Positions 12,630 through 26,800 are shown, numbered from the stretch's first letter. The stretch: DNA of 64,000 nt from Lytechinus variegatus (GCF_018143015.1 NC_054749.1:33846911-33910910); one strand, 5' to 3'. The notes: generated from the sequence alone by a model not told the origin. Made by a program: numbers and translations.

Positions 12630-14801
12630 CTGTGGCAAAAAAATATATAAAAAGGAGAGAAAAGGTGAGTTTATATGTAATATGATGAAGGTGTGTGGTT
12701 AGTTCTGCAGGCATGGACCATTGGCTTTCGCAATTCGCATAGTGCCTAATGCAGTATCTGAAGTAGTGAGACTTAATTTACTAAGCACTGTGAGGCCGCC
12801 ATCAATATCAAGCTTAACCGCTTACGATGGCGGCCTCCTGCGTTCATTAAGTATTTATCATTATTATTATTGTCATTATTATTATTATTATTATTGAAAA
12901 GTGAAGTTTATACCCATATTGTTATTTTGTATTCATTATGTGTTATGATTATATTGTTCACATGTTTATTACTGATTATTTTATAAAGGCATATTGCATC
13001 TTAGACCAAAAGCTTCGGTCTCTGTTATGTTGGTTGTTCAGCTGAACTCCGTTGGCTTCACTCACCAAATACAGAGACCGAAGTTCTAGCGCGATCTGTA
13101 CAGGGGACTCAGTGGCCATATTTTTATGTACTTAGATCGGATAAAACGGGGAAGTGAATTTGCGTGACAGTCGAGGTTAAGTCACTGTTTTCGTTCCTTT
13201 TAACTTGATTTTTCTCCGTTTTTGGCACTTATTGCCAAGAGGAAATATTTATTTGCATTTTTGTCGCGTTAATTTTGAAAATTTTTATTCATTAAAGACA
13301 AAAATTGAAGAGCCCCAACGGTGGGATTTTGCATTGCAAGTCCCCTAATGGTGGCTGCACGATAGCGAGCCGTCTGTGTACGAGGAGATATTAAAAGAAA
13401 AAAAATGTTTAAAAAACTCCTCGAAACAGACGGATGCCAGCTGTCTAATTGCATCTGTAAACATTTTTTATATTGCATTATTTTGAACGCAGTAATAAAA
13501 GCAAATAATAATAAAAGAATTTAAAAAAACCCCATAACACTTCATACTTCACAAAGCACTTAATATGTCCATAGTTCATAAACTCTATGAAACACTCCCC
13601 CAAATAACATTCAACCTACTCTCATAATGCCGTCTCAACTACGTCGACTATTGGAACCTAATGCCCTTCATTTGCCCCGTATACATGGTATATTCTGAAG
13701 TCTGTCTTAACTTATACCATGGTCTAAGTCTATGCCAAAATTACTATAAGAATTGAAAACGTCAAAACTTTGCTTTCATCCAATGTTTACTGTGTTATTT
13801 TCTCATCTTCATTGTTAAAGACAACTATTTTTTTCAGAGAGTCATTTAAAATTTGAGTGGCAAAACTTGCTGATAAGTTGAGGTAATAGGGGTCACATTT
13901 AGCTGCCCATAATTGAGACCAGAATAGTTCTACTTCAGTTCGGGCCATTATATTTCCATATCGTATGGCATCTATAGGGAGTCCAGCTCTGGTCATGCCC
14001 CCCCTCCCTTGGCCCACGACGCCTGGTAGGTATGACCATTTATGGCCAACGTAGCTCGGGAGAAAATGGCATGTGGCACTGGCAAATATTGCATTATTAT
14101 CATTGGTTTTTAAAGTGACTGTGCACTTACTGTGAAGTGTCTCCTTGGTTTTCTTGGTTTGAACTTGACAGGTCACTGTCAAGTGGTGTTCCTGCTACTG
14201 GTGACGTCCTATCCTCGACCTCTATGACTTCATAGACATCAGTACCACCCATCGATTCGGTTTTGGCTACTTTATTTTGTCCATTAGAAGGCACTGAATG
14301 ACTCGAAGACGCCCGTCGCTTTTCCTTCGCACTGCCCTTTTCATTATAGTCTAGCAAGACACCGTTCCGTGTCTCAAGCACAGTCGCTTCTTCTTCGAGC
14401 AAAGGCACGAAGTCAGTGATGAACTTAGTATCGACTTCTAAACCGAGGTCGTTGATGTCGATGACCTTGTGACCAGTGTTATCGTCAGGGAGCCAACCCA
14501 AGTTGTCTGCTTCTCCCATGGATCTGACGTGTCCCACCTTGGCATTCTGAATGGCGTGACGAACATCCATTCTAGCTCTGTGTTTTACCCTTCGCCATAG
14601 TTCTCTCACCTCTTTAGAGGTCAATTCCTGTCTATCGGGACGGTCCTTGATAAAGTCCCTGGTAATTTCTTCCCAAACTTCTTTCTTCTTCTCATTGGCC
14701 ATGAAATCACTGGTCAATGCGTCCACTATAGCCACTTTCGGCTTGATCAGCTCCAGAACAGCCATCCTCTCCTCCAAAGTAAACCTGTTTGCTTTTGGCA
14801 T
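12101..14801 (-). CDS. Myb/SANT-like DNA-binding protein with C-terminal coiled coil, two exons
   Basis: The predicted product is a 399-residue nuclear DNA-binding protein. Residues about 5-80 read as a Myb/SANT-like domain of the Myb_DNA-bind_5 type: FTLEERMAVLELIKP, then KKKEVWEEITRDF, then TSKEVRELWRRVKHRAR. An acidic middle and a serine-rich, basic patch (KEKRRASSSHS) follow. Residues 274-324 are rich in Met, Asn and Ser. Residues 340-394 form a charged coiled coil, a common arrangement in this family. Exons 14801-14131 and 12629-12101 join in phase 2, making one glutamine codon across the junction, and the frame stays open to a TGA. A 5' untranslated acceptor (TTTTCTTCCAG) lies 13 bases before the ATG. 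Such proteins include the second protein of Harbinger transposons; no transposase is seen here, so a host gene is more likely. Confidence 0.8.
12790..12896. repeat. Hairpin (GAGGCCGCCAT / ATGGCGGCCTC) followed by (ATT)n
   Basis: An 11-bp perfect inverted repeat with a 24-base loop, then about 40 bases of ATT repeats. This could be the 3' part of a SINE-like insertion. It lies in the Myb/SANT gene intron. Confidence 0.4.
13012..13090. repeat. Inverted repeat GCTTCGGTCTCTGT / ACAGAGACCGAAG
   Basis: Imperfect hairpin of about 75 bp in the Myb/SANT gene intron. A second hairpin (CGTCTGTGTACGAGGAG / CTCCTCGAAACAGACG) lies at 13370-13442, so this may be one larger decayed element. Confidence 0.4.
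13787..14182 (-). other. Open frame in the Myb/SANT gene intron, not recognised
   Basis: A 131-codon frame overlaps exon 1 in another frame and continues into the intron. The part after 14050 has a protein-like composition (LPIDAIRYGNIMARTEVELF, WSQLWAAKCDPYYLNLSASF). I do not recognise a family. It may be an alternative last exon, a remnant of a mobile protein, or chance. Confidence 0.2.
14131..14801 (-). CDS. Myb/SANT-like gene, exon 1 (DNA-binding domain)
   Basis: It starts with ATGCCAAAAGCAAAC in a fair context and ends at TTCACA|GTAAGT in phase 2. If the intron is retained the frame meets a stop at once, giving a 224-residue protein without the coiled coil. Confidence 0.8.
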
Positions 14802-14829
14802 GTTGAGACAACTCTGGAAGAAAACATAA

Positions 14830-16490
14830 ATATATAAGAAGTATTAGCCATAGGTAAGACTAATTTCGTTCATACGGAGTTTCCGCAACGCGACGCAGAA
14901 TAGATTTTTTTAAAGTAAATGTATTGAAAATCCCCGTCAAATGATAAATGCAACCAATATATCTTTGTCAAAAATTGGAGAATCGGAAGAGCAGTTTCGT
15001 TCTGAGTTTCAGAGCTGACGAAAAATTGCAAATATGTCGTTTGTCCAAAGTCCAGGATGCCGTTTCATCAAGCTGTTCGTTATTAATTTTCTCTGACTTA
15101 TGATTTTCAGAACAGATCGAGCATGCGATCTTAAACCGGCCATAGGAGTAAGGGAGAGCGGGGCTAATCCGCCAACCACTTGATTTTCCACATGCTGTGA
15201 CTGGAAGTAGGTATTGTTGATAATGATATATTAACCTGCCCAAAGGTAGCAACATCTTGGCGAGAGGTCGTCTGCTCGGAATTCCAGAAAATTACGGTGA
15301 ATCGTCCATTTCGAGGCCATTTTGTATATTTTTGTCAAATTTCTTGTAATTTTAAAGGCACTCATGAATGCAGTTATAATATATTTTTTTGGTTAGAAAG
15401 GTGTCATATTTGCTTACTGAAATATGCCTTTGATACTTCAAAATATGTTCAATTTGCGAAAAATAAGAGAAAGGAAAATGGTTCCCCCCCGGGGCAGGGG
15501 GGGTGGCTAATTAGCTCTTTTTGCGACGGGGCAGATATCCTTACAAACAAGACATGTAAGTATGTCGGTATATGTGCTAAATCATGATAACTTTCCATAG
15601 ATTATCGAACTAGAAGTCGCTGTTATTCCAATTTGAAAAAAAATATATATATTTGGTGTCTTTGAACACATCATTTTGTTTTATATAACACTGTTTTTTG
15701 CTATGGGCTAACTTTTCCTGCCAAACCGACGAACTTGCCCCAGGATGGGGCAGCTTCGCCCTGCAGCGATCATTTTCTTTACGGCCCATTTTTGCCAAAA
15801 CCGTATGCATGTCCTCGCCGAAAATAAGTTATTAACTAAATAGACATTTATTCCTACATGTAGACCTTTATACAAGTCATCCTAAAGCACGACCTTCCTG
15901 CTAAAGAAATTACTATTAAAAGCGTGAATGTTTACTATAAGTAAACCTTTCTTGCGCGCTAAACCACCGCCAATTATGCCATTTTTTTTTACAAGAAAAG
16001 AACTTAATGAAACACCCACCAAAACGAAACTGCTATTTTGATTCATCAATTTCGACAAAGACTATTTTTGGTTGCTGTTTATCATGAAGGGCTTATGATT
16101 ACTGATACATTTTTTTTTAATTCGTTCTGCGCCGCGGAGCTAAATCTTGCTTTTTATATCCTGTTATTCGAGGACTATAGGTCCAAAAATATTGGATGCA
16201 AGGATTACCATTGGAATAAATTAACAATGATCCATTGAAATCAGTTTTAAAAATGATTTTATCAGTACCGACCATGCTAAAGAAATTAGCATAGAGCCTA
16301 TAACTGCATGTGTATTACAGAAACTCTTTTTGTTATCAATTATTGATGGTTCGAAGGCCCATTTTTACAATATGCAATTTCAATTCATTCAATATACATA
16401 GGTATTTCGTCGCCTTGAAAACAATTCATATTGAGTCATTAATATGATTTAATATTAATTCATTCATTAGCCTGGATAATAAGAGGGCCT
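14830..16490. other. No gene seen
   Basis: AT-rich sequence upstream of the Myb/SANT gene with G-runs and fragments of dispersed repeats. The piece near 15016-15046 is an inverted copy of part of the hairpin near 9881-9906. No exon or RNA gene recognised. Confidence 0.4.
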
Positions 16491-16494
16491 TGAT

Positions 16495-16703
16495 CAGCGG
16501 CGTACCAAGGATTTTCCAGAAGGGGGGCACATTTTTATTGAGGATATTTCGTCCGCGAAAAAATTTGACAAGCAAAAAAAAAAAGGATCAAGTTCAAAAG
16601 AGGGGGCACACGTCTGTTTTCATTGCATCTCTACATTACAAATTATCAGTTGTGCCTCCTCAGGGGGGGGGGGTCTGCCTCCCTCCCCCTGGTTACTCTA
16701 GTG
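16495..16703. mobile_element. hAT-like non-autonomous element, 209 bp
   Basis: Starts CAGCGGCGTACC and ends in CTAGTG. It is flanked by GCCTTGAT (16487-16494) and GCCTTGAG (16704-16711), an 8-bp target duplication with one mismatch. CAG...CTG-type ends and an 8-bp duplication are hallmarks of the hAT superfamily. The interior is G-rich with an A-run and no coding. Confidence 0.65.
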
Positions 16704-16900
16704 GCCTTGAGCAGCTAGCTGACAAGGTGAATTTGTGCTCTCTACAAATCCAAACAAAGAAATATTTTCCGTCTTTTGAATTTCTCATCAAAATTCAAGT
16801 TTTAAGTTTTTTTAATTTTATGTATGCTTTTATGCTGCATATTATTTTGTGTTGTCTCTTCACCATTCCAATGACATAAATATATTGTCATTATTATGTT

Positions 16901-17164
16901 CAGTGGCGTTATGAGCTAAAAAAAAGTTTGAGAGGGCTAGGTATTGCTTAAATCTTTTATTGTAAAGAGCGAGCGAAGTGAGCGAGTAAAAAATAATAAT
17001 ATTAAGTTATGACGCAAATCCAATTTTGTGATAGGTTTTGACATAATATTCAGAAATAATATCATATTTCACCCTTCTCTCTTTCCTTTTCTTCCTAGGT
17101 CCTGATTTTTTTTTTTGGGGGGGGTGCAGGAGCCCCAAAGCCCCCCTCCATTGTTACACCACTG
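16901..17164. mobile_element. hAT-like non-autonomous element, 264 bp
   Basis: CAGTGGCGTTATGAG at the left and GTTACACCACTG at the right are related to the other CAGTGGCGTA elements here. The interior includes GAGCGAGCGAAGTGAGCGAG, a variant of the GC-rich palindromic unit. The 8-bp flanks (ATTATGTT / GTAATGTC) match poorly, which suggests an older copy. Confidence 0.55.
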
Positions 17165-17756
17165 GTAATGTCCCACGGATCTATAGGTTGAATGTGAAAC
17201 TTCTTTTGATTAAAGGTATTGTTTAACTTTGTGAGCAGCCGATTTGAAAAATTCTCAAACCAAGATGAAACATGTGTACAAGTGCATGTTTTAGAACTAA
17301 TAAACCCTGAAAACAACCATTATTGAGAATGAAAAGCTTATACTACAAGGCAAATCCTGATTTTGTAAATAGGTGTCTTATAGACGCCTAAATAGTACAC
17401 ATAAGTGTATGGGATGAAATTAAGATGGTGTTTCCGGTCACTTTATATTTCAATTTTTGAACGCATTAATAATAATTATTTTCGAACGCATTTTTTTCTG
17501 GGCTTCATTTTTGTAACATATCAAAGACACAGGGGACAAGTGTGACCTTCTAGCTCAGATTTTTTAAAAGTCAAACCAATGTTAACCAATCACTTTAATA
17601 AAGATGGAACAATTAAAATAGAAAATCTTTAATATTTACAAATTAAGTGTATTGTATAACTTAATTAACGTATAACGTTTTTTCCAAGAAGTTATAAAGA
17701 TCTTAAAAACTGAAATCTTTCTTTTCGCTCAAATTTCTACACTTAGCGTACCTGGT

Positions 17757-17935
17757 AGGTGTTTCTTAAAGCTGTTCGTAAGTTAATTAAGAGCGACTTT
17801 AAGAACGACTGGTGAACCTTTCTTACGCGCTTAACCATATTGCCAACGAGTGTACCCTATTCCACAAGGGATCACCAGTCGTTCTTAAAGTCGCTCTTAA
17901 TTAACTTACTAACAGCTTTATGAAACGGCCCCCTG
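17757..17935. mobile_element. Foldback MITE, arms of about 50 bp
   Basis: The left arm 17765-17815 (GCTGTTCGTAAGTTAATTAA, then GAGCGACTTTAAGAACGACT) is the near-perfect inverse of the right arm 17871-17920. The loop between them is about 55 bases. The right edge reads TATGAAACGGCCCCC, similar in style to the GTTTCAT-ended MITE at 11205. Confidence 0.8.
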
Positions 17936-18806
17936 ATAGGTAGCCTATGGTATGTTACGTACGCAACTCCCCCGGAGGAAAATTTTTTTTGGGCGGGGTG
18001 GGTCTTTAGAAGTTCAGCAGCCCCCATAATACGGCCCTGCTTAATTCCACGGTCATAATAATAATAAACACGTACATCATTCATTATGCACCATCTACTT
18101 TAGTAAATTATTTCGAAGCACACAGGGATGGGGGGGGGGGGGGGGGTTGCTAGGAAAATATAATGTGACCGGTTCAGTTGATTGCGTGGCGTACATGAAT
18201 GAATCAAATTACATTATGTTATGATAATTTTGTGTGAGACATGATAAACAAGTAATGAAAATAATAAAGAATAAATACATGACATGTACATATATATAAC
18301 AATCCTATTTGTATTGTTCGAATTCCCGCCACATGTAGCCCACATGCTCATATGTTTGTTTACATAAGTCTTGTTATTTCTCAGATCCCCTTTAAATAAT
18401 TAAAGATGGAGAGGCCGCGGGGCAGTTCGAAAGCCCGTCGTATAGACATATTGGTATTTCAGTAGGCCTAATTACCCGTTGCATGCATGCATTCGATCAA
18501 TTGCATTTTTACAACCCCCCCTGTCAATTTTCTCCATTCATATATACCCTGGGAGGCCCCTCCATATTCTCTTTGGGGGTACAGTAAATCTATTTTATAA
18601 ATTGATTTGACTTCCAGGGGAGAATTTAAAAAGTCGAATAAAGACGTAGGCCTGTAAAGACGTCGAATAGAAACAATTAAGAAAATGGGACTTAAAATCC
18701 GTTTTTAAGTGTTGTCTCTATTTTTCCTTGACAAAAATGGCTTGCAAAGCATGGCGAGTGTGTAAGTCTATATAAACTACAATACATGTGTGTGTATCGT
18801 ACTCAC

Positions 18807-18864
18807 CGCACAGGAAACATATACGGAGGGGACAAAGCTCAACTGCAACAAACGCTCCTATATA
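18807..18864 (-). promoter_or_regulatory. Possible TATA promoter and short 5' untranslated exon for the Myb/SANT gene
   Basis: On the minus strand a TATATA word (18864-18859) lies about 55 bases before a donor-like GTGCG|GTGAGT (18807/18806). The acceptor just before the Myb/SANT start codon (near 14815) needs an upstream 5' exon, and this is one candidate. The evidence is thin. Confidence 0.2.
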
Positions 18865-21800
18865 CTAGCCCAGCAGCAGAATCGATGTGAAGAATTCTTC
18901 GACTGACAAAAATAGGCTTCAAAACAAGCGATTTTCTCGTGTTCAGTTTATCTCTTCTTAACGCTGGGAACAGCTATAAAACCACAACAGAGACTGAACA
19001 GATATAATTTAAAGCTCTGTCCTAGCTGACATTGGATTGTATTAAAAAGCCCCAGATAAAATGCTGCCTATTTTTGAAGAGACAGAAATCTCAGCTTTGT
19101 GTGAGTGCACACGTTGTGTCTGATATACACTCGGTATTATTATTTTTGTGTGTGGATGAAATCCGCATACACAGCAGCTAGCTGCATGCGGTTGTACAAA
19201 AATCAGTCAGGTACCTAAAACACAGACACACAGCGTTTTTGCGCTGTTTCGAATAGGTCAGAAATTTTCCTCAAAGGTTATTGCATACTGTGTGCTGAAT
19301 TACATGTGTGTTCCCTTGTAGTGTTGAAAATAGCATTTCCATATTAGGGAGTGCTCCACGTTGAATGTCTAATTTTATATCCGTACTGTTTTACTGGCCT
19401 GGCTTAATTGCGCAGGGTACAGGGTGCCAGATAGTAGGTAGAGGCATGTACCGGAGGGGAGGGTGGCTATAGAGAGCTAAATTTCAGCAGCATTTTTAAG
19501 TTGATTTTGAAATAAAGAGAATTCAAAAAGTACATAGGCCTATAAAAACAAAATTCTGCCATAAAACATGAGGATGACAGATCGACATCAGTGTCAAACT
19601 TTGAATTTGATAATAATTATGAAATAGGACTGGAATAAGCTATTATAATGTAAACATGGGTCATATATTGCTTGATTGTTGAGCTAGAGCAGATCGCGAT
19701 TGACCCTCAAAGCCATTCAGCTTTGGTTTTATGATAGAAAAAAAGGCACAAGTTAGGACGACAATTAATTAATGCTCGTATTTTTTGTTCAAGGGGTTTT
19801 CTGAGTGAATTTAGTTTTTAGGACGTTCCATTATATGTTTGTGCATCATAATCATGCACTCACTATGCACATAGTGACGTCATAATGAAATTTACACAGC
19901 TAGGTGATATCAGCGTAGGCCTATGATATCAGCTGATTTTTCCAGTGCATTCTGACTGCATAGTGTAATAAAGCTAATTAGCTGAAACTAACGAGTCCAT
20001 AGGCGTTCGAATCCATTCGAGTGTGGAAAGATCCAACGAAATAATCATTGCAATGCGTAATTACTTATGTTTTTTTCATCACGACAGAAAACATTTTCTA
20101 TTTCAAAAATATTAGGAATAAGTAAATATTTTTGTGGTAATAAGACCTTTAGACATTTCCACATTTTGTTTAACATTAATGGCAGAATCACGAATTTCAG
20201 AAGTGAAATCATTTCTTTTATATTTTTTCCATTAAAATGTTGACATTATTACGCAGTTTTTTGTAATTCTTCCAAATACCCAAGGTATGGCTTTCATCGT
20301 GATCTTCAATTTGATTTTTTTCCCTTTAAAAACTTTTGATGCACCGAGTCTCGATATTTCATTAACTTTATTATATTATATCTGGCGTACCATGGGAGTC
20401 TTTTCATGTACTCGTAAATGCTATAGTGGTGCTATTTCCTCAATGGTTGAAACACAAATTTCTTTTCACTATTGCAATACAAGTTGACGTCAGAGATAAC
20501 TTCAAGATCAGACCAGGGTGAATCCCGGACTTTCTGAAGAAAATCATCATTCAGAATCGTCCTTTCCTATTTGCTATATTCATCGCTAAGGTTTGTGTTA
20601 CGGGGTCCTGATCTCAACTGTTCGTTATAAAACCAAATTTGAGTATTAGAATGTGTTTGCATTGAATACGCCTTCGTATAGCAAACACGAGATAATGATC
20701 ACTCATTTCACTCTTTGTAGAACATTATGATATCACGAAGAGCTTGAGTTATTCGTTACTCCGAGTGTTACCGTGTCAATCAACCGTTTCACATATAGCC
20801 CGATACAAAGGAAGCCTTATAATTGGCGCGGTTTTTTGCGTGTCTTTTGAAAATAGCACACCTGCAAGTTGTATTTGTATTTATTAAGACAAGTGAAACA
20901 TACAAAGTAAAAATAATGGAAACAAAAAAAAGGTTTGAGTCCCAAATGAATATAATTACAATAGCATCAAGATAAATTTTGGCACAAGTCGCCGAAATAA
21001 AATAATGTGAATTATCATTGAAAAGGACAATGATTACATTTAAAGATTTATGTCACGATAAGAGCAAAATGAAAATAGATATATAGGAATGGCATGACAA
21101 AAAAGAATTAATAATTATGACACTAATCTTTAATTCTAAGTCACTGTGAGACAAAATCGTTCGTAATAAAATATGACAAAGTAGTGAGGCATATAATAAG
21201 AAGGTGGGTCATGTAAGTAATTTTTAAAGTATAGAGATAGATATGCTACTTATTACATTACCAGAAAGCATGTTCCAATCTTTGGAAGTTCTAAAAAGTT
21301 CAAAAGAGTTCTGATAAATTGAAACCAAGCACATTAACCGTATACGCCGCTTAACATGATACACTTTCCTCTACAGGCTTGCAAATTTTGGTGGAAATGA
21401 AATGTATGATAAAGTAGGCCTACAACAATATTATTGTACTTCTCATATTTTTTATAGAAAATGATGTCAACTTTTTTAGATTATGTTTTTGTCATCCTTT
21501 GTCCATTAAAAAGAATTGAAGGTGCGGGTGACTTTAAAAGGGAAACATGAATTCTCCATCTTCAGTCAGAATACAATTCTGAACTATACATGTACTGTAA
21601 AATTTGCTATAATTTACATGCATTTTAACTGCGAGGTTTTACCTCAACAATATGTTCTCAGTCATGGGTTATAAAAATGCCAAATTCTTTTGAACCATTC
21701 TAAAGAACTTCCAATTCGGTGCACTTTAAAGTTCAATATAGTAACCATGGTAACCAAGTGGAGCGCCTCTGGCAGCCTCACCTGCGCTGCATCACGCGAT

Positions 21801-21990
21801 TCAATATAGCAGAAGTGCTGACTTTGAAAACTACTCTAAAAATAATTATTCACAAGAAACACACTTCATAATGATACAATACTATGTTCACTGAAAGTAT
21901 ATGACATTTGACCTTCGACGTTTCAGTGGTATACTTGATTACACCTATGATATCCACATTTTATGAACTATATCTATAAACTTTGAAAGT
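18865..21990. other. No gene seen
   Basis: A long AT-rich stretch with no convincing exon, RNA gene or bounded element. The only local oddity is a GC-richer segment near 21755-21815 containing GTAACCATGGTAACC. Confidence 0.4.
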
Positions 21991-22000
21991 TATGACAGCA

Positions 22001-22946
<946 letters not shown>

Positions 22947-23835
22947 TGACAGTAATAATATTAACCTCCAAAATGGTCATTTTTACGTATTTGTACAGTT
23001 TTGGAAAGGGGGAGGTGAAGCCCCCGCCCCCCCCCCCCCCTTCCGCTGCCCCTGAACTTAGAGGAATGCACCCAAACTAGTTTATCATACGCATTAAGAG
23101 CACAAATCATAGAACTTATTATTCGTTTCGATTTGCTTTCTATGTTGCAAGCTCTATAGTTCTGTGTTTCACCTCTCAGCCGACAGCGACAAAATGAGGT
23201 GATGGAAGGGGGGGGGGAGGGGGCGTATATATAACAATTTTTTTTGTCCCCAGACGCTTTACGCCGCTGTGTTGTTGCCTGACCCATGCCATGCAGTCAT
23301 CTTTTGATCCTCACAGATCAGGGAGTGGGAGGGGGGGGGTCATGATTTCTTTTCTTTTTTTTCGGAGGAGCATTTTTCTCTCTGGCCGGATACAGGAAGA
23401 TAAAATATTTGCACTAAAATGACTCAATTGAATGAAGTTTATTTTTATTTTACCTTATAATTGTATACGTTCTAAAACGGTACTTTTGTGCAGGCGCGGA
23501 TCCAGGATTTCGTAGGGAGGGGGGCCCAAATTCGACCTGATTTTGGCGCCCCTGTGTACTTTTCGGAAAAATGGCGGCCCCTCCCTCCCCCAGGCAATCA
23601 TAAGTGCGTTAAATGCATGTTAAATTATCTTATTTCATAGGCACATGAATCAGGGGCGGATCCAGCCTTCGCCAATAAAGGGGCCCGGAATTTTTGTTTA
23701 GCCATAATTTCCCCGATCGGCGCTTGAAGATTTTTTTTTTTCGTTTGTTTATTTGAAGGGGGTAGTCTTATAAGTCATTTCTTAGCTTTATTATTTAAAT
23801 CAACATAAATGTATAATATCATAATCCTTATTTTA

Positions 23836-26800
23836 TAATGCCTGCGCAAAGCGCGAGCAATTTTTTTTTGAAATTGTATGTATTTTTTCCTAAAATTTGA
23901 AAATTCTGAAAAAAGATGTGCCTGCAATAATTACTGCGAACGCAAAGCGCGAGTAGAAATTTTTGATACACGTTTTGAACCGATCGGAAAGGTAGGCCTA
24001 CCAGTCCTGTTAAAGATTGCATACAGTTAGCTATGAAGACGTTATATATTTCAACAATCAAATAATGCGAGCGCGAAGCGCGAGCTGAAAAATTTTGACA
24101 TTTCTACATAAAGAATGGAAATTTTTTAATTATTTTTGTAATCATGAACAGGATAGCTATACAGTATAACTTAACAATTGATGCGAGCGCGAAGTGCAAG
24201 CGGAAAAATTCTAGATTTAGACCTAAAACGGGACACTCTATTCATGTTTCCTAAATCATGAAAAAGATGAGTAAGAGGGGATCTTCCTACATTAATAATG
24301 CGAGCGCAAAGCGCGAGCAGAAAATGTTTGTATACGTTTTGAACTGATCAAAAAGTGCCTTTTAAGGACTGCTTGCATTTAGCCATGAAGACATTAGATA
24401 TTTCATCAATCAAATAATGCGAGCGCGAAGCGCGAGCTAAAATTTTTGACATTTCTACATAAAGAATGGAAAACTTCGATACAATACACTTAATTACAGA
24501 AAAAAAAAACAATTCGAATCTGTACTGATTCCCAATATTTATCACACACAAATCCATTATTCCATAAACTAAAGACTCTAACAGTATTTGACATAAATAC
24601 ACTTCAAAGTTTACTACTTATGTTTAAGTACGTAAATAACATGCTCCCACCTACCTTCATTCCACAATTTTTATTATCTGAATACATCTATTCATTCATA
24701 CCCTGCCCGTAACTCTTCAAATTTCCATTTAATCAACCCCAAACTGCTTATTGCACAGAGATCCATAAGACACCATGGTCCAGATTTGTGGAACTCTCTA
24801 CCAGCAGAGTCTGTAAAACAATCTTCGTCTCTTCACTCATTTAAGACAAACGTTAAATCTGTGTTATTTTCAGAATATTTGAAGTAAAATTTCTGTGTCG
24901 TATCCTTTTTATCGTGAATTTATTCCTCCTTCGATTTAGTTATTACCAATATCTTCATCATGACCACCATCATCTCCATGGCCTTCATCATCATCATCAT
25001 CATCATAATCATCATCATATCACCGTCACCCTCAGCTTTATCATCTTCATCTTTATGCTATAATATTGCATGAATTCATGTTTCGTATTTGAAAATATAT
25101 GCCAATTCTGCTTTATAAATGTATTAATTCAATTAGTATAAGTTTGGGATTGTCGTTTTTTCAAGCAATTTGCTTATGATGACAATCCTTCTCCTGCAAA
25201 TTGTGAATATCATATAGTTTATCACTTTTGTCTGGAATTATTTTTTCAGTACTCTTTATTTATGATTGATGCCAAAAATGCTAACATATTATGTTTATTA
25301 TGTTGTGAAAAATGTATTATACGAATGTTATGGATGCAGAAGAAAATAATAAATCAAGTCAAATCAAATCAATTGATGCAAGCGCGAAGTGCGAGCGGAA
25401 AAATTCTAGATTTACACCTAGAACGGGACACTCTATTCATGTTTCCTAAATCATGAAAAAGATGAGTAAGAGGGGATCTTCCTACATTAATAATGCGAGC
25501 GCAAAGCGCGAGCAGAAAATGTTTGTATACGTTTTGAACTGATCGAAAAGTGCCTTTTAAGGACTGCTTGCATTTAGCCATGAAGACATTAGATATTTCA
25601 TCAATCAAATAATGCGAGCGCGAAGCTCATTTCTACATAAAGAATGGAAAACTTTAATAAGTTTTTGTAATCATGAACAAGATAGCTATATAACTAAACA
25701 ATTGATGCGAGCGGAAAAATTCTATATTTAGACCTAGAACGGGACACTATTCATGTTTCCTAAATCATGAAAAAGATGAGTAAAAGGGGATCTTCCTACA
25801 TTAATAATGCGAGCGCAAAGCGCGAGCAGAAAATGTTTGTATACGTTTAGAACTGATCGAAAACTGCCTTTTTTTAGGGACTGCTTGCATTTAGCCATGA
25901 AGACATTAGATATTTCATCAATAAAAAAATGCGAGCGCGAAGCGCGAGCTGAAAATTTTTGACATTTCTACATAAAGAATGGAAAACTTTAATCAGTTTT
26001 TGTAATCATGAACAAGATAGCTATATAACTAAACAATTGATGCGAGCGCGAAGTGCGAGCGGAAAATTTTAGTTTTAGACCTAGAACGGGACACTATTCA
26101 TTTCAAGACATTAGATATTTCATCAATCAAATAATGCGAGCGCGAAGCGCGAACTGAAAATTTTTGGCATTTCTACATGTACATAAAGAATGGAAAACTT
26201 TAATCAGTTTTTGTAATCATGAACAAGATAGCTATATAACTAAACAATTGATGCGAGCGGAAAAATTCTAGATTTAGACCTAGAACGGGACACTATTCAT
26301 GTTTCCTAAATCATGAAAAAGATGAGTAAGAGGGGATCTTCCTACATTAATAATGCGAGCGCAAAGCGCGAGTAGAAAATGTTTGTATACGTTTTGAACT
26401 GATCGAAAAGTGCCTTTTAAGGACTGCTTGCATTTAGCCATGAAGACTTTACATATTTCATCAATCAAATAATGCGAGCGCGAAGCGCGAGCTGAAAATT
26501 TTTGACATTTCTACATAAAGAATGGAAAACTTTAATAAGTTTTTGTAATCATGAACAAGATAGCTATATAACTAAACAATTGATGCGAGCGGAAAAAATC
26601 TAGATTTAGACCTAGAACGGGACACTATTCATGTTTCCTAAATCATGAAAAAGATGAGTAAGAGGGGATCTTCCTACATTAATGATGCGAGCGCAAAGCG
26701 CGAGCAGAAAATGTTTGTATACGTTTTGAACTGATCGAAAAGTGCCTTTTAAGGACTGCTTGCATTTAGCCATGAAGACATTACATATTTCACAATCAAT

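Noticed and set aside
16490-16879. 129-codon plus-strand frame
   Set aside because: Runs through a hAT-like element with homopolymer runs.
24348-26468. Repeated minus-strand frames sharing MIDEISNVFMAKCKQSLKGT
   Set aside because: By-products of the tandem array; they open and close with the unit.
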